From positions 186,001-250,000 of the forward strand of contig CBDEGU010000010.1 in NCBI GenBank assembly GCA_965238045.1: 64,000 nucleotides of DNA, written 5' to 3'. Positions 17,971-26,624 of this stretch are shown piece after piece (within the stretch, counting starts at the first letter, position 1; each line of letters begins with the position of its first letter). The DNA is from CBDEGU01 sp965238045. GTDB lineage: Bacteria; Acidobacteriota; Terriglobia; Bryobacterales; UBA6623. The notes under the pieces are model-generated. The model did not search any database and had not been told where the DNA came from. It was given only the letters and a program-made list of their open reading frames with translations. The translations under genes and the position numbers were made by a program.

Positions 17971-19455
17971 ATGCGAATCGGCGTCGGATACCTGCTGCAG
18001 GAAACCAATACGTTTTCTCCGGTTGAAACTCATCTCGAGGATTTCCACCTCTTGTTGGGCACGGCCATTCTCGACCGATGGCGGGGAACCAGGACCGAGA
18101 TCGGAGCGTTTCTCGACGTATTGGCTCCCACCGAACACGAGGCCGTGCCGCTATTCGCCGGGTGGGCGATGACGGCTGGGCCGATGGCGGCCGCGACCTT
18201 CGAGCAGATCAGAAACTCGGTCGCCGAGCAGGTCCGCCAGCAAGGTCCCTTCGACGCTCTGCTGCTCGCCCTGCATGGCTCGATGTGCGCCCAGGGAACC
18301 GACGATTGCGAGGGAGAGATTCTGGAGACGGTTCGGGCGATTGTCGGCGAGAGAATTCCCGTCGTCGTTACCCTCGATCTGCACGCCAATATGACGGTGA
18401 AAATCGCCCGGCACGCCAACGCGGTGATCGGTTACAAGGAGTATCCGCACACCGACATGTATGAAACCGGAGCTGCCGCGGCCGAACTGATGCTGAAGAC
18501 GCTGCGAGGCGAAGCGGCGCCGGTCGTGGTGATGCGGAAACTTCCGCTGATTGTGCCAGCCGAGAACATGCAGACAACGCATGGGCCGATGCGCGGGGTC
18601 CTCGACACCGCCGAGCAATACCGGTGCTCTCACCGGGAAGTACTTTCGGTCTCGGTCTTCGGCGTGCAGCCGTGGCTGGATATCGATGAGATGGGTTGCG
18701 CGGCCGTCGCGGTGGCGGACGGCAACCGCACCGGCAGTGAAGACGCGGCCCGCGAGTGCGTACGGCTGACGGCGCGGAAGTTCTGGGATTCACGAGAGGA
18801 ATTCGACGTTCCGTTGATCGACGCCAGGGCGGCGGTTCGCGAGGCGCTGGAGACCGAAGGTCAGCCGGTCGTCCTGGCCGACTCGACGGACTCGCCGACG
18901 GCCGGTGCTCCGGGCGACAGCGCCGAGTTGCTCAGAATCCTTCTCGAGGAGGCCCCCGAGGCGCCCGCCCTGGTGTGGGTCCGCGATCCCGGCACGGTCG
19001 AACAAGCCTGGCGGCTTCGTCCCGGAGACCGGATTCGAACCACCGTCGGCGGCGCGTTCAACCCAGAGCAATACGGCCCTGTCGAAATTGACGGGCGGCT
19101 TCGTTCCCTCTCCGATGGACGCTTTGTTTTTCGGGGCGCCTACAACAACGGCATGCTCAACGAGATGGGACGCACGGCGGTGATCGAAGCCGGGGCGATC
19201 TCGATCGTCGTGTCCGAACGCGCCGCCAGCGGCATTGGAACAGAGGTCTATCGCAGTCAGGGACTGGAACCGAAAGACCACAAGATCGTTGTCGTTAAAT
19301 CCGCCAATAGCTTCCGCTCCGAGTACGGCGGCTTCATGGTGAAGGCGCTGATGGCGGACACGCCGGGGCTGAGTTCGTCCAATCTGAGGGCACTGCCGTT
19401 CCGGCGTGTACCCAGACCCATTTATCCGCTCGACGATGCCGAGTACTCGGACTGA
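17971..19455 (+). CDS. MlrC-like metallopeptidase (M81 / DUF1485)
   Basis: 494 residues, the usual length for this family, named after the microcystinase-pathway protein MlrC. The N-terminal domain begins RIGVGYLLQETNTFSP and carries LALHGSM and VTLDLHANM, whose His residues are likely metal ligands, plus GYKEYPHTDMYETG. The C-terminal domain contains DSTDSPTAGAPGDSAELLR and ends with the conserved KSANSFRSEYGGFM region. GGGAGA upstream supports the ATG. The real substrates of most MlrC homologues are unknown; microcystin degradation should not be assumed. It is downstream of the SDR and converges on the RraA gene with only 24 bases between stops. Confidence 0.9.
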   Translation: MRIGVGYLLQETNTFSPVETHLEDFHLLLGTAILDRWRGTRTEIGAFLDVLAPTEHEAVPLFAGWAMTAGPMAAATFEQIRNSVAEQVRQQGPFDALLLALHGSMCAQGTDDCEGEILETVRAIVGERIPVVVTLDLHANMTVKIARHANAVIGYKEYPHTDMYETGAAAAELMLKTLRGEAAPVVVMRKLPLIVPAENMQTTHGPMRGVLDTAEQYRCSHREVLSVSVFGVQPWLDIDEMGCAAVAVADGNRTGSEDAARECVRLTARKFWDSREEFDVPLIDARAAVREALETEGQPVVLADSTDSPTAGAPGDSAELLRILLEEAPEAPALVWVRDPGTVEQAWRLRPGDRIRTTVGGAFNPEQYGPVEIDGRLRSLSDGRFVFRGAYNNGMLNEMGRTAVIEAGAISIVVSERAASGIGTEVYRSQGLEPKDHKIVVVKSANSFRSEYGGFMVKALMADTPGLSSSNLRALPFRRVPRPIYPLDDAEYSD

Positions 19456-19479
19456 CGCCCAATCTCACAGTAGCCCTGC

Positions 19480-20214
19480 CTAGCTTCTCGAGCGAACGCG
19501 CTCGCCGAGCCGGCCGATCATGTCCATGCACTCGCGGCGCGCCTCGCCCAGCCCCTGAGGAGTGACGCTGCCGGACTTCATGTAATCGAGTACGACTAGC
19601 TCGGCGGCGGCGAATTCTTCGCAGCCGTGGGCGACTTCCGAGGCGATCTCGTGCGGTATGGTCGTGACGCCATTGGCGTCACCGTGGAGCAGATCGCCGG
19701 GGTAGATGGTCATTCCGCCGACATGGACTGGCACCTCTAGGTCGAGGATGTGCGGGTTGCCGTGCGAGCAGATGACGCCGTCGCTAAAACACGGAAAACC
19801 CAATTCCCTGACTTGGTCCAGATCCCTGGCGGCGCCGCTGGTGATGAGCCCCGCGGCTCCGAAGCCCTTGTAGATGGTCGTCATCACCTCGCCGAATGTG
19901 GCCGCCATCGGCGGATTATCGAGATCCTGCACGACCACGAAAACCGGCCGCGGCAGCTTGCTGAACCCTTCGACTTGATTGTCGAGCGACGAGTAGACAT
20001 CGCCCGTGCGGCCGGGGGCGGCCGACCGAAACGTGGCGGTCGAGGCATAGCCCACGGCGGGCGGCATCTCGGGAAAACACGACCGGATGCGGCCGTCCAT
20101 GTAGCCCTGGGACTGCGGACGGATCTTGAAAACCTCGATCACATTGCAGATGGTGGGCGTATCGTACTTGGCGAGCAGCGCCAAGTCGGATTCAGAAAGT
20201 TGAGGAATGTTCAC
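19480..20214 (-). CDS. RraA-family protein (aldolase-like)
   Basis: 244 residues from a GTG at 20214; the strong AAGGAG eight bases upstream decides this start over a long upstream extension. The RraA fold includes RNase E regulators and divalent-metal 4-hydroxy-4-methyl-2-oxoglutarate / oxaloacetate lyases. The glycine-rich signature GFGAAGLITSGAARDLDQVRELG is present, followed by DGVICSHGNPH and VHVGGMTIYPGDLLHGDANGV. The Arg-Asp pair in ARDLD fits the catalytic aldolase type. It lies 98 bases downstream of the duplicated-domain gene on the same strand, so the two are probably co-transcribed. An aldolase or hydro-lyase role is more likely than RNase regulation. Confidence 0.88.
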   Translation of the reverse strand: MNIPQLSESDLALLAKYDTPTICNVIEVFKIRPQSQGYMDGRIRSCFPEMPPAVGYASTATFRSAAPGRTGDVYSSLDNQVEGFSKLPRPVFVVVQDLDNPPMAATFGEVMTTIYKGFGAAGLITSGAARDLDQVRELGFPCFSDGVICSHGNPHILDLEVPVHVGGMTIYPGDLLHGDANGVTTIPHEIASEVAHGCEEFAAAELVVLDYMKSGSVTPQGLGEARRECMDMIGRLGERVRSRS

Positions 20215-20312
20215 GCTATGGGCTCCTTGCGAAGACGGAAGTCCATTGTACAGCGCTCGTCCTCGGATCGCGAACCCGCGGGATGCGGCCGCATGTTTTC
20301 GATGTCCGCGCA

Positions 20313-22838
20313 TCACGCCCGGCAGTGATGTGACTCGGGTCCCACCTGGTAGCGAACACGCAACTCGGGCGTTGGCAGCCGCCGGTTGCCTCCGACCATG
20401 GAATCGAGGCAGCGTTCGAGCATCCCGCTGACAAGCAGGGTCCGCTCTACGGGATAGGGCGCGTGTCCGCTGGCGAACATTTTCTCGATATTCGACGCCA
20501 GCGCCGCCGAGTAGTGCACGTTGGGTCCCGGGCTGCGCAGGCACTGCGTGGCAACGAATCCCGCGGACCCTTTGAGCTTGGCCGCGAAGAGAAAGTCGCC
20601 TATCGCCCCGTTGAGCCACAGCAGGGTCGTCCGCAAGCCGTCGTTGCGGTCGATCAGATAGGCGCGCGGCTGCTTGACGATCTTCGGCAAGACGCCGCTG
20701 CCGAGCAGGTCCTGCGTGCGAGAGTCCTTCAGGCTGATGCCCTTAAGCTCATCGCTGCACGAGAGCGCCGCTTCGAGCAGCCTCTTCGACCAGCGCCCGT
20801 CTTCACCGGCGCGCCAAACTTCGTCTCCTTGGAGCAGTTGCACGGCCTTGACTCCCGATTCGCCCCCCTTGCGGCGCTCCACCAGCGCTTGCATTGCTTC
20901 GAGAGCATGAAAATCGTGTGCGTCCGATCCCCCCGCCGCGGCCATGACCACCTCTTCCATTTCACTGCCCAGCGGGATTTCCAGGTCGGGCAGCCGCCAG
21001 CTCACCGGGATGGACGAGCCGGCCAGCATCGGAAATCCCAGCCGCTTCGAGGTCTCGACCATCCGGCGCGCCTTGCCGAACTCATAGGAGAGATGCTTGT
21101 CGTTGTAGACCGGGACCGAGCGGCCGTCTGTCCCGAAAACCTTCGCGATCTCCTGGAACCACTCATAGCGCGGATAGAGCTTCTGCCCCTTTTCGTTGGA
21201 CGGATACTCGCCGTGCTCGGCGATCAGCAGCACCGCGTCGACCGCGATCTTATCGCCGCCGCGGCGCAAGGCTTCCGCGATCGTGGGATACACCTTGAAG
21301 CCGAATTGCCGGGCCCGCTCTTCGCTCTGGTCGCCCTTCGGACGCTGATCCACCCACAGCGATGCAACATCCATCGCGGGCATATGCCACTCGCCGTTCA
21401 TTGGGTAGCCGACCAGGAAGCGGTCCGTGATGTGCTGCGCGTGTGAGAGATAGGTCCAGATCGACGCGATGACGGCAATGCGCTTGCGCGGCGCCTTCTG
21501 GTCAGGCAGCGATGGTTTGTCGGAGTGGATTGGGTTCCGGCTCTTCCAAAAGGTAGATTTCTTCGTAGCTTGATAGCGAACCCTCAGATGCGGCGTTTCC
21601 AAACGTTTCCCACCCAGGTGGAGCGACTCTACCCCGGCCGCGGTAAGGCCGGTTGTCAGCAGCGTGCGCTCAATCGGGTAGGGCGACTTGCCGGTGCGGA
21701 AAAGTGTTTCCGTGTGATGGGTCAGCGGGCTGAAGAAATTGACGACCTCGCGGGGATGGAGATACATCAGCGTCGAGAGGGGCTGGGCCGAACCCTTCAG
21801 CCTGGCCGCGAAGGTGATGTCATGCACGATGCCTTCGACGAGCATGATCGTGGCCTTCAAACCGTCGGCGTATTCGTAGCGATAGGCGATCGGGTCGGTG
21901 ACCAGCGCCGGTAATTCCTCCATCCGCGGCAGGTGATGATTGAATCCCTTGCGGGCCGGGGTGAGCTTCAGGCTGCGGCACAGACAAGCCTTGAACAGTT
22001 CGGGGTCCCAGCCGCCGTTTTGCCAAGATCCGGCGGCCATGGCCTTCCAGAAGGCGTCGCCGCGAATCGCCTGGATCGCGACCACTCCGGTTTCTCCGCC
22101 CTTGCGCCGTTCGACCATGCACTGCACGGCTTCGAGGCAATGGATGTCGTAGCCGTCCGGACCGCCGACACCAACACAGAGCGCTTCGGTGACCTCGGCG
22201 CCCAGGGGTAAATCGACTGGAGGCAGGCGCGAAGTGACCGGCAGAGACGATCCGGCCATCAGGGCGAAGCCCATCTTCCGCGAGGTCTCGACCATTTCCT
22301 TGGCCCAATCCCAGTTCCAGGACAGATGCTTGTCATTGAAGACCGGGACAGTCCTGCCGCTGGCCTCGAATACATCCGCGATCTGCCGAAAGAACTCATA
22401 GCGGGGATAGAGCCGCTGGCCCATCTCATTGGTTGGATAGCGGCCGTGTTCGGCGATGAGCAGCACGCCGTCCACGGCGAGTTTCTCGCCACCCAAGGTG
22501 AGCGCTTCGGCGATCGACGGATAGATCTTCATCTCTGGGAACTCGCGAGCGCGAGGCCGGCTCAGGTCGTTCTCGGGCCTCTGATCGGCATAGAGAGAGA
22601 CGAGATCGAACGGCGGGCGATGGTGCCGTGTCTCCCAGCCGTATCCGATTAGGTAGCGGTCGAGGATGTGCTGCGCATGGGAGTGCCGGCGGTATTCGGT
22701 GATCACGGCCGCGATCCTTGGCCGGCGCTTGGGAGTCTGCCCCCCTTGCAGCGCCCCCTGTAGCGGCTGCACCAGAAGAGCCGGCACCGATTGCAGAATA
22801 TCCCGCCGTGAAAGCTTTACTCCATCTAGGTTCGGCAT
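20313..22838 (-). CDS. Exported protein of unknown function with two tandem copies of one ~400-residue domain
   Basis: 841 residues. The N terminus has a Tat-like start (LSRRDILQSVPALLV). Residues of about 40-440 and 452-833 are two copies of the same domain, offset by about 412 residues. Matching blocks are RIAAVITEYRRHSHAQHILD / RIAVIASIWTYLSHAQHITD, the DQRP tetrad in both, VDGVLLIAEHGRYPTNE / VDAVLLIAEHGEYPSNE, VPVFNDKHLSWNW / VPVYNDKHLSYEF, AGSSLPVTSRLP / AGSSIPVSWRLP, VERRKGGETGV / VERRKGGESGV, and YPIERTLL / YPVERTLL. His, Asp, Lys and Ser in these blocks are kept in both halves, so both may be active. I recognise no characterised family. The RraA-type gene follows 98 bases downstream, hinting at a shared exported catabolic role. 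Confidence 0.85.
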   Translation of the reverse strand: MPNLDGVKLSRRDILQSVPALLVQPLQGALQGGQTPKRRPRIAAVITEYRRHSHAQHILDRYLIGYGWETRHHRPPFDLVSLYADQRPENDLSRPRAREFPEMKIYPSIAEALTLGGEKLAVDGVLLIAEHGRYPTNEMGQRLYPRYEFFRQIADVFEASGRTVPVFNDKHLSWNWDWAKEMVETSRKMGFALMAGSSLPVTSRLPPVDLPLGAEVTEALCVGVGGPDGYDIHCLEAVQCMVERRKGGETGVVAIQAIRGDAFWKAMAAGSWQNGGWDPELFKACLCRSLKLTPARKGFNHHLPRMEELPALVTDPIAYRYEYADGLKATIMLVEGIVHDITFAARLKGSAQPLSTLMYLHPREVVNFFSPLTHHTETLFRTGKSPYPIERTLLTTGLTAAGVESLHLGGKRLETPHLRVRYQATKKSTFWKSRNPIHSDKPSLPDQKAPRKRIAVIASIWTYLSHAQHITDRFLVGYPMNGEWHMPAMDVASLWVDQRPKGDQSEERARQFGFKVYPTIAEALRRGGDKIAVDAVLLIAEHGEYPSNEKGQKLYPRYEWFQEIAKVFGTDGRSVPVYNDKHLSYEFGKARRMVETSKRLGFPMLAGSSIPVSWRLPDLEIPLGSEMEEVVMAAAGGSDAHDFHALEAMQALVERRKGGESGVKAVQLLQGDEVWRAGEDGRWSKRLLEAALSCSDELKGISLKDSRTQDLLGSGVLPKIVKQPRAYLIDRNDGLRTTLLWLNGAIGDFLFAAKLKGSAGFVATQCLRSPGPNVHYSAALASNIEKMFASGHAPYPVERTLLVSGMLERCLDSMVGGNRRLPTPELRVRYQVGPESHHCRA

Positions 22839-23055
22839 GTCTTCAGATCCTCTCTCTGGCGGATTCCATCACACGAAGTCGGCGGTTTCTGGCCAGGTAG
22901 TTCGCTGGTCCCGAGTATACGCGCCAAGACGTCACCAAAACAACGGCCGTGATGCGCCGCCGGCAATGGCGCCGAGCCGGAACGCGCTGGCGGCGTATGA
23001 GATAATGAGTCCAAGGTCCTGAACATGCGATCGGGATGGACGTGACTGCATGGAA

Positions 23056-23409
23056 GGGGGCGTAACGGATTCGACGGGAATGTGACCGTCGTGGAGAGGC
23101 ATACCGGGTTCCGAGCTCCCGTTAAACGATCGGAAAAACATAATTGCCAACAATACGCAATTTGCGTACGCTGCCTAATTAAGGGTGGCCGTCCTAGGCC
23201 TTTAGGCCCGCATGGAGGTCATGGACGTCGATATGGCGGGATGGGCTGGAGGCTTCTGTCCGTAGCCAAAGGCTGACACACAATCGGGCTAGGCTGGTTC
23301 GGAGTTGTCCGCTCCGAGGAACCGGCTGAGACTTTTGGGCGGACTAAGTATGTAGGCTCTCCGCGGAGGACTTTTCCGGACGCGGGTTCAACTCCCGCCG
23401 CCTCCACCA
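23056..23409 (+). ncRNA. ssrA: tmRNA (transfer-messenger RNA)
   Basis: 354 nucleotides. It rescues stalled ribosomes together with SmpB. The 5' end GGGGGCG pairs with CGCCTCC before the terminal ACCA to make the acceptor stem, and the CCA end is encoded. The diagnostic 5' block CGTAACGGATTCGACGGG and the T-arm GCGGGTTCAACTCCCGC are both present. The tag reading frame starts at 23146 (GCC resume codon) and reads ANNTQFAYAA, then TAA at 23176-23178. The AYAA end fits a degradation tag recognised by ClpXP-type proteases. The gene is one-piece, not permuted. Confidence 0.97.
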
Positions 23410-23482
23410 ATTTAAGTTGTTTGTCTTCGTTTAGTTAACGCGGTTCGCTCGGCCTCGGCTTCCAGTCGCTGTTGCCGGGCTC

Positions 23483-24712
23483 TCACCCCGAACCTGTCCG
23501 TTTGTCCGGTAATGCCCGGTTTTTCGGAATCTTGGATTTCGGACGGCCGCGGGCGGGTTGAGGGGCTCGACGGTGTCCGCCCCGTTCCCTCCGGGGCGTC
23601 CATTCAAGGCTGTGATCGGGCTCCGGTCCCCGAAAGCCCGTCCCCGAAAGCCCGCCGTCCGCCGTCAGTGGGGCGACCACTGCTGTATATACAGCAGTGG
23701 ACTTCGCGGAGGCAGAGATCTCCCCGTCCCACGGAACGATCGAGTAGGCTTGCGGCAGGTTCGACGGCTTGTAGCCTATCCCCTCATTTATTCTGTCAAA
23801 GACGCTCTGGTGAATCAGAGCCTTTTCGGGAATTTTCCGCTGCACTTTCCGCCACAGCTTGTAAAATCCTTTCCTCGATTCATGCTGCGAATCTTCGTCG
23901 GTTGGATTCGGATTAATTTTCTCCTTAGAGTCCCAGCCATCATGAAGACGAACGCCGGCCGCCTCGGCTTTCAGAAGCATCCATTGGAGTGCTGAATCAG
24001 ATAATCCTCTTTGTGGATACCAGCCTCCGACATCGGAATGTACCCCGGCGAACCACACCTGCTCGATCGTTTGTGCTGGCCGCCTCTTCGTTTCGTCCCA
24101 AAGCTTCACGGGAAACTTCTTGCGCTTTTCATCGATCGACATTGCGTGGTAGCCGAACGTGATTTCTCCATGCAACTTGGCGTCGAAGAAGCGCTTGCCG
24201 TAGAAGTGGCCGAGCGAAGCTACCGTGTCCCAGACGCCGATGAAATAGGGCTTGCACTCGTGACAGTAAGTGTTCTTGAACCCTTGGGCAATGTCATTGT
24301 TGTCAGGCGTATTGTAGATCTCCGACACATAAGGGAGCAGGTTGTGGCTGCCCTTTTCGAGGAGTCCGCATTTGAAGAGCATGCCCGCAAGGGACCGGGC
24401 GGTGAACGCCCCGCGGCTGAATCCAAACAGATAGATCTTATCGTCGCTGTTCGGCTCGTAGTGATCCATTAGATAGCTGTAGGCATCTTCGATATTCTTT
24501 TCCAGGCCCCAGCCGAATCCAAGGCCAAGGTAATAACCCACCTTTTTCCCAATCGTTCGCCCCAGCACATCGAAAGTGCCGACGCCAGGATCGTAAAAGG
24601 CTATCTGGTCTTGATCCCGAACGAAGGCTTCGTAGGCGCCCACTACGTTCGTATTGTCTTTGCCGTACGCATTACCGGTGCCGTCACAACAAATGATAAT
24701 GTTCTTGCCCAT
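23483..24712 (-). CDS. DUF2235 alpha/beta-hydrolase (Tle1-like phospholipase domain)
   Basis: 409 residues from the ATG at 24712 (AAAGGA upstream; an in-frame ATG at 24733 is possible). The N terminus NIIICCDGTGNAYGKDNTNV and the nucleophile elbow LFGFSRGAFTARSLAG (GxSxG, Ser at about 112) define DUF2235, the domain of type VI Tle1 lipase effectors. The later FIGVWDTVASLG and WFAGVHSDVGGWYP provide the expected Asp and His. No signal peptide is visible. The last ~50 residues are basic, low-complexity and overlap short repeats and a 24-bp palindrome, so the original stop may have been earlier. It lies 180 bases downstream of an unknown gene on the same strand, likely one operon. No type VI genes are nearby, so an effector role is only a possibility. 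Confidence 0.85.
   Translation of the reverse strand: MGKNIIICCDGTGNAYGKDNTNVVGAYEAFVRDQDQIAFYDPGVGTFDVLGRTIGKKVGYYLGLGFGWGLEKNIEDAYSYLMDHYEPNSDDKIYLFGFSRGAFTARSLAGMLFKCGLLEKGSHNLLPYVSEIYNTPDNNDIAQGFKNTYCHECKPYFIGVWDTVASLGHFYGKRFFDAKLHGEITFGYHAMSIDEKRKKFPVKLWDETKRRPAQTIEQVWFAGVHSDVGGWYPQRGLSDSALQWMLLKAEAAGVRLHDGWDSKEKINPNPTDEDSQHESRKGFYKLWRKVQRKIPEKALIHQSVFDRINEGIGYKPSNLPQAYSIVPWDGEISASAKSTAVYTAVVAPLTADGGLSGTGFRGPEPDHSLEWTPRRERGGHRRAPQPARGRPKSKIPKNRALPDKRTGSG
23628..23657. repeat. 15-bp tandem duplication in the DUF2235 3' end
   Basis: TCCCCGAAAGCCCG occurs twice in direct succession, near the 3' end of the DUF2235 coding strand. It shifts no frame (15 bases) but adds five residues to the low-complexity tail. 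Confidence 0.6.
23677..23700. repeat. 24-bp perfect palindrome
   Basis: CCACTGCTGTAT is followed directly by its exact reverse complement, giving a 24-base perfect dyad with no loop. It lies inside the 3' part of the DUF2235 reading frame, about 270 bases from the tmRNA 3' end. No U tract follows on either strand, so it is a weak terminator candidate. The CTGT-N4-ACAG core resembles but does not match the N8 spacing of proteobacterial LexA sites. Confidence 0.85.
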
Positions 24713-24891
24713 GGAGGAATCCTTTCTTTCCAAATCTGATATGCCCTGGACACAACCAGGGTTCCAGCTCGGTCATCTCCCAGTACCGCCCGCGCACAGG
24801 GCGCTCCGAGGATCACTCGATTCTTTCTCTCCCCAAGACCTTCGAGAAAAGGTTGTTCAGCAAGCAGCCAGCGGCCAGAACCGCCGCATGG

Positions 24892-25584
24892 TCAGCCGCC
24901 GGTGCCGACGGAACTTGCGGCAGAAGAGCCAGCCTCTGTAAAGAGGAGTCCGTCCGCTTGCAGCCGCGTCTCGGCGTTTCTGGTGTCCGCAAGACCGTCT
25001 TCATCGGCCGCACCGTCAAACAGGAACAGGTCGACGTCGACGTTTAGATCCCCATCTGGAGTGGTGATCGTTTCAGACAGTGTGCTCTGCTGCTTACGCT
25101 CGGAAGTCAGGATTAAAGCACCAGAGATTGACCAAACGATCTTATCCTTCTTCTTGCGGAGGAGACCACCGATCAAGTCGACAATGGGCAGCAGCAAACC
25201 GAGCCCGGGTGCAGCCGCGACGGCCGCCGTACTCACCGCTTTGATGGTGTTCTTTGCCGCGTCACTGCCGGCAATTTCCTGAATAGTCTCTCCCACACGC
25301 CGCGCGCCACCCCGGTCACGAACAATGAGAAGGTGGGCCACGATGATATCGGGCAGGCCGCCCAGCCTGTGGTACAGGGAATACCCGTCAGCAGGGAAAT
25401 CCCAGCGACCCGGTTTGCCTTTATTTGGCCGGTGTCTCACGACCGTGGACGCCGGCGGTTCCGTCACCACGACTTTACCGAGATTGTCAGCCACAATTCC
25501 CACGGCATAAAACCGCCTCTTGAACCCCTTCGGCGACGTGAAGCGCATCTCGTCAACACTCAACAGCATTGCATCGTTTGCCAT
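24892..25584 (-). CDS. Unknown protein upstream of the DUF2235 hydrolase
   Basis: 230 residues; a strong AAGGAAGGAAG precedes the ATG at 25584. I do not recognise the family. The N-terminal ~100 residues look like a beta-rich domain (RRFYAVGIVADN, KVVVTEPPASTVV, DIIVAHLLIVRDR). A hydrophobic, Ala/Gly/Leu-rich stretch (TAAVAAAPGLGLLLPIVDLIGGLL, about 121-144) could insert in or lie on a membrane and is followed by RKKKDK. The end is again beta-like, then an acidic, Ser/Gly-rich tail. It has its own good promoter 66 bases upstream and is followed by the DUF2235 gene. A membrane-targeting or immunity partner for the hydrolase is a reasonable guess, without direct evidence. Confidence 0.75.
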   Translation of the reverse strand: MANDAMLLSVDEMRFTSPKGFKRRFYAVGIVADNLGKVVVTEPPASTVVRHRPNKGKPGRWDFPADGYSLYHRLGGLPDIIVAHLLIVRDRGGARRVGETIQEIAGSDAAKNTIKAVSTAAVAAAPGLGLLLPIVDLIGGLLRKKKDKIVWSISGALILTSERKQQSTLSETITTPDGDLNVDVDLFLFDGAADEDGLADTRNAETRLQADGLLFTEAGSSAASSVGTGG

Positions 25585-25649
25585 AATCTTCCTTCCTTTC
25601 CCGACATGAAACTAAATCAGGATTTCCATTTCGTCCCTGGCACGGCTAC

Positions 25650-25678
25650 AGTATACACTTGCTTTACAATGAATACAA
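25650..25678 (-). promoter_or_regulatory. Sigma70-like promoter of the DUF2235 operon
   Basis: On the minus strand, TTGTAT (25678-25673) and TATACT (25655-25650) are separated by exactly 17 bases. This is AT-rich compared with the surroundings and lies about 65 bases upstream of the start at 25584. Confidence 0.6.
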
Positions 25679-25940
25679 CATCTTTATTCGATCTCTCGCA
25701 AATAATCTCCACCGGCGGGCGCCAGGGCTTGTCCGTCCGCTCACAGACGTTGATTGAGCGGGCTGAACGGTGCCCGGCCGACACGGCTCCCTGTGAAATC
25801 TTTTTGGAGCCGGAGACTGTTGATCCTCGTCTGGGCAACGCTAGCCGCTCGGCAGCGGCACGACTCAGATCCTGTGCAGCATGTCACCGAACAGCCGCCG
25901 GTTTAGACGCCCTTCGGCCAGCGGCAGCCAGTGATGCCGC
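25679..25940. other. Gap with a possible 3' gene remnant on the minus strand
   Basis: No intact gene. On the minus strand near 25850-25900 the sequence reads FGDMLHRI, stop, then VVPLPSG and a stop. A similar C-terminal peptide (LGDMLRRIWALPVPGG, stop) is readable on the minus strand near 31547-31597. This suggests two decayed copies of an unrecognised gene 3' end. The evidence is short. Confidence 0.35.
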
Positions 25941-26624
25941 GTGGGCTTGACCAGCGGCCGGAAGAACGCGCAAGACATGCGTCGCGTCGCCCAGCGGGCC
26001 AAGGCAGGCAATTTCACCACCATCAAGATTAAGTGCAAGCTCGAGGACGCGGTCGTGGACGTCATCGGGGCCATCGCCGACGAAGCTCCGGGGATCAAAG
26101 CGATTGTCGATCCCAATGAACGTTTCTACTCCTACGAGCAAGCTCTGCCGCTCGCTAAGGAACTCGACCGCATCGGTAACATGCTGGTTCTCGAGGACGC
26201 TTTCCCAAAGAAAGATCACGAGGGCTATCGGAAACTGCGCGACCAGGTCAGCTACATGGTTTGCCACCACCAGAGCAATCCGCTGGAGATGATCCGGGCT
26301 TACTCGGCCGGCGCCTGCGATATGTTCAATACCTCGCCCGCGAGCATGCCTGCTTTCGTCGCGAACTGCTACCTTGCGCGGGCCATGAAGTACGAGGTCT
26401 GGCACGGCTCCTCCCACGACATGGGCATCCGGGACGCCTCCTACTTGCACGCCTGCGCGGCGGCGAGCAATTGCACTTACCCGAGCGACATTTTGAGCTA
26501 CCAGCGTGTCGACGACCTCATCCTTGAGCCGATCGAGATCAGAGACAGCTACGCCATCATCAGCGACAGGCCCGGCCTCGGTGTCGAGCTCGATGACGAC
26601 GCCGTCAAGAAATATGCCGTCTAA
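25941..26624 (+). pseudogene. Enolase-superfamily enzyme, N-terminally truncated
   Basis: 227 residues of a mandelate racemase/muconate lactonizing-type barrel without the N-terminal capping domain (about 130-150 residues missing). A TGA at 25932-25934 closes the frame just upstream. Retained barrel features include IKIKCKLED, the metal Asp in IVDPNERF, the Glu in LVLEDAFP, MVCHHQSNP, CDMFNTSPAS and WHGSSHDMGI, and the end GVELDDDAVKKYAV. The barrel cannot close its active site without the capping domain, so the gene is most likely inactive. The break point near 25945 joins unrelated DNA, consistent with a rearrangement in this accessory region. It is not a copy of the gene at 3.8 kb; it belongs to another subfamily. 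Confidence 0.8.

Noticed and set aside
19015..19060. GGTTCGAATCCGG on the minus strand looks like a tRNA T-loop
   Set aside because: It lies within the MlrC coding sequence; the flanking bases do not form a five-pair T stem and no acceptor or anticodon arm is present.
17162..19455. Microcystin degradation pathway (MlrC plus peptidase)
   Set aside because: MlrA, MlrB and MlrD homologues are absent; most MlrC-like proteins have no link to microcystin.
23001..23006. GATAAT as the tmRNA -10 box
   Set aside because: It is about 50 bases upstream of the mature 5' end and lacks a -35 partner; not enough to call.
23677..23700. LexA box
   Set aside because: The CTGT/ACAG half-sites are only four bases apart rather than eight, and the site is inside a gene 3' end, not upstream of a gene.
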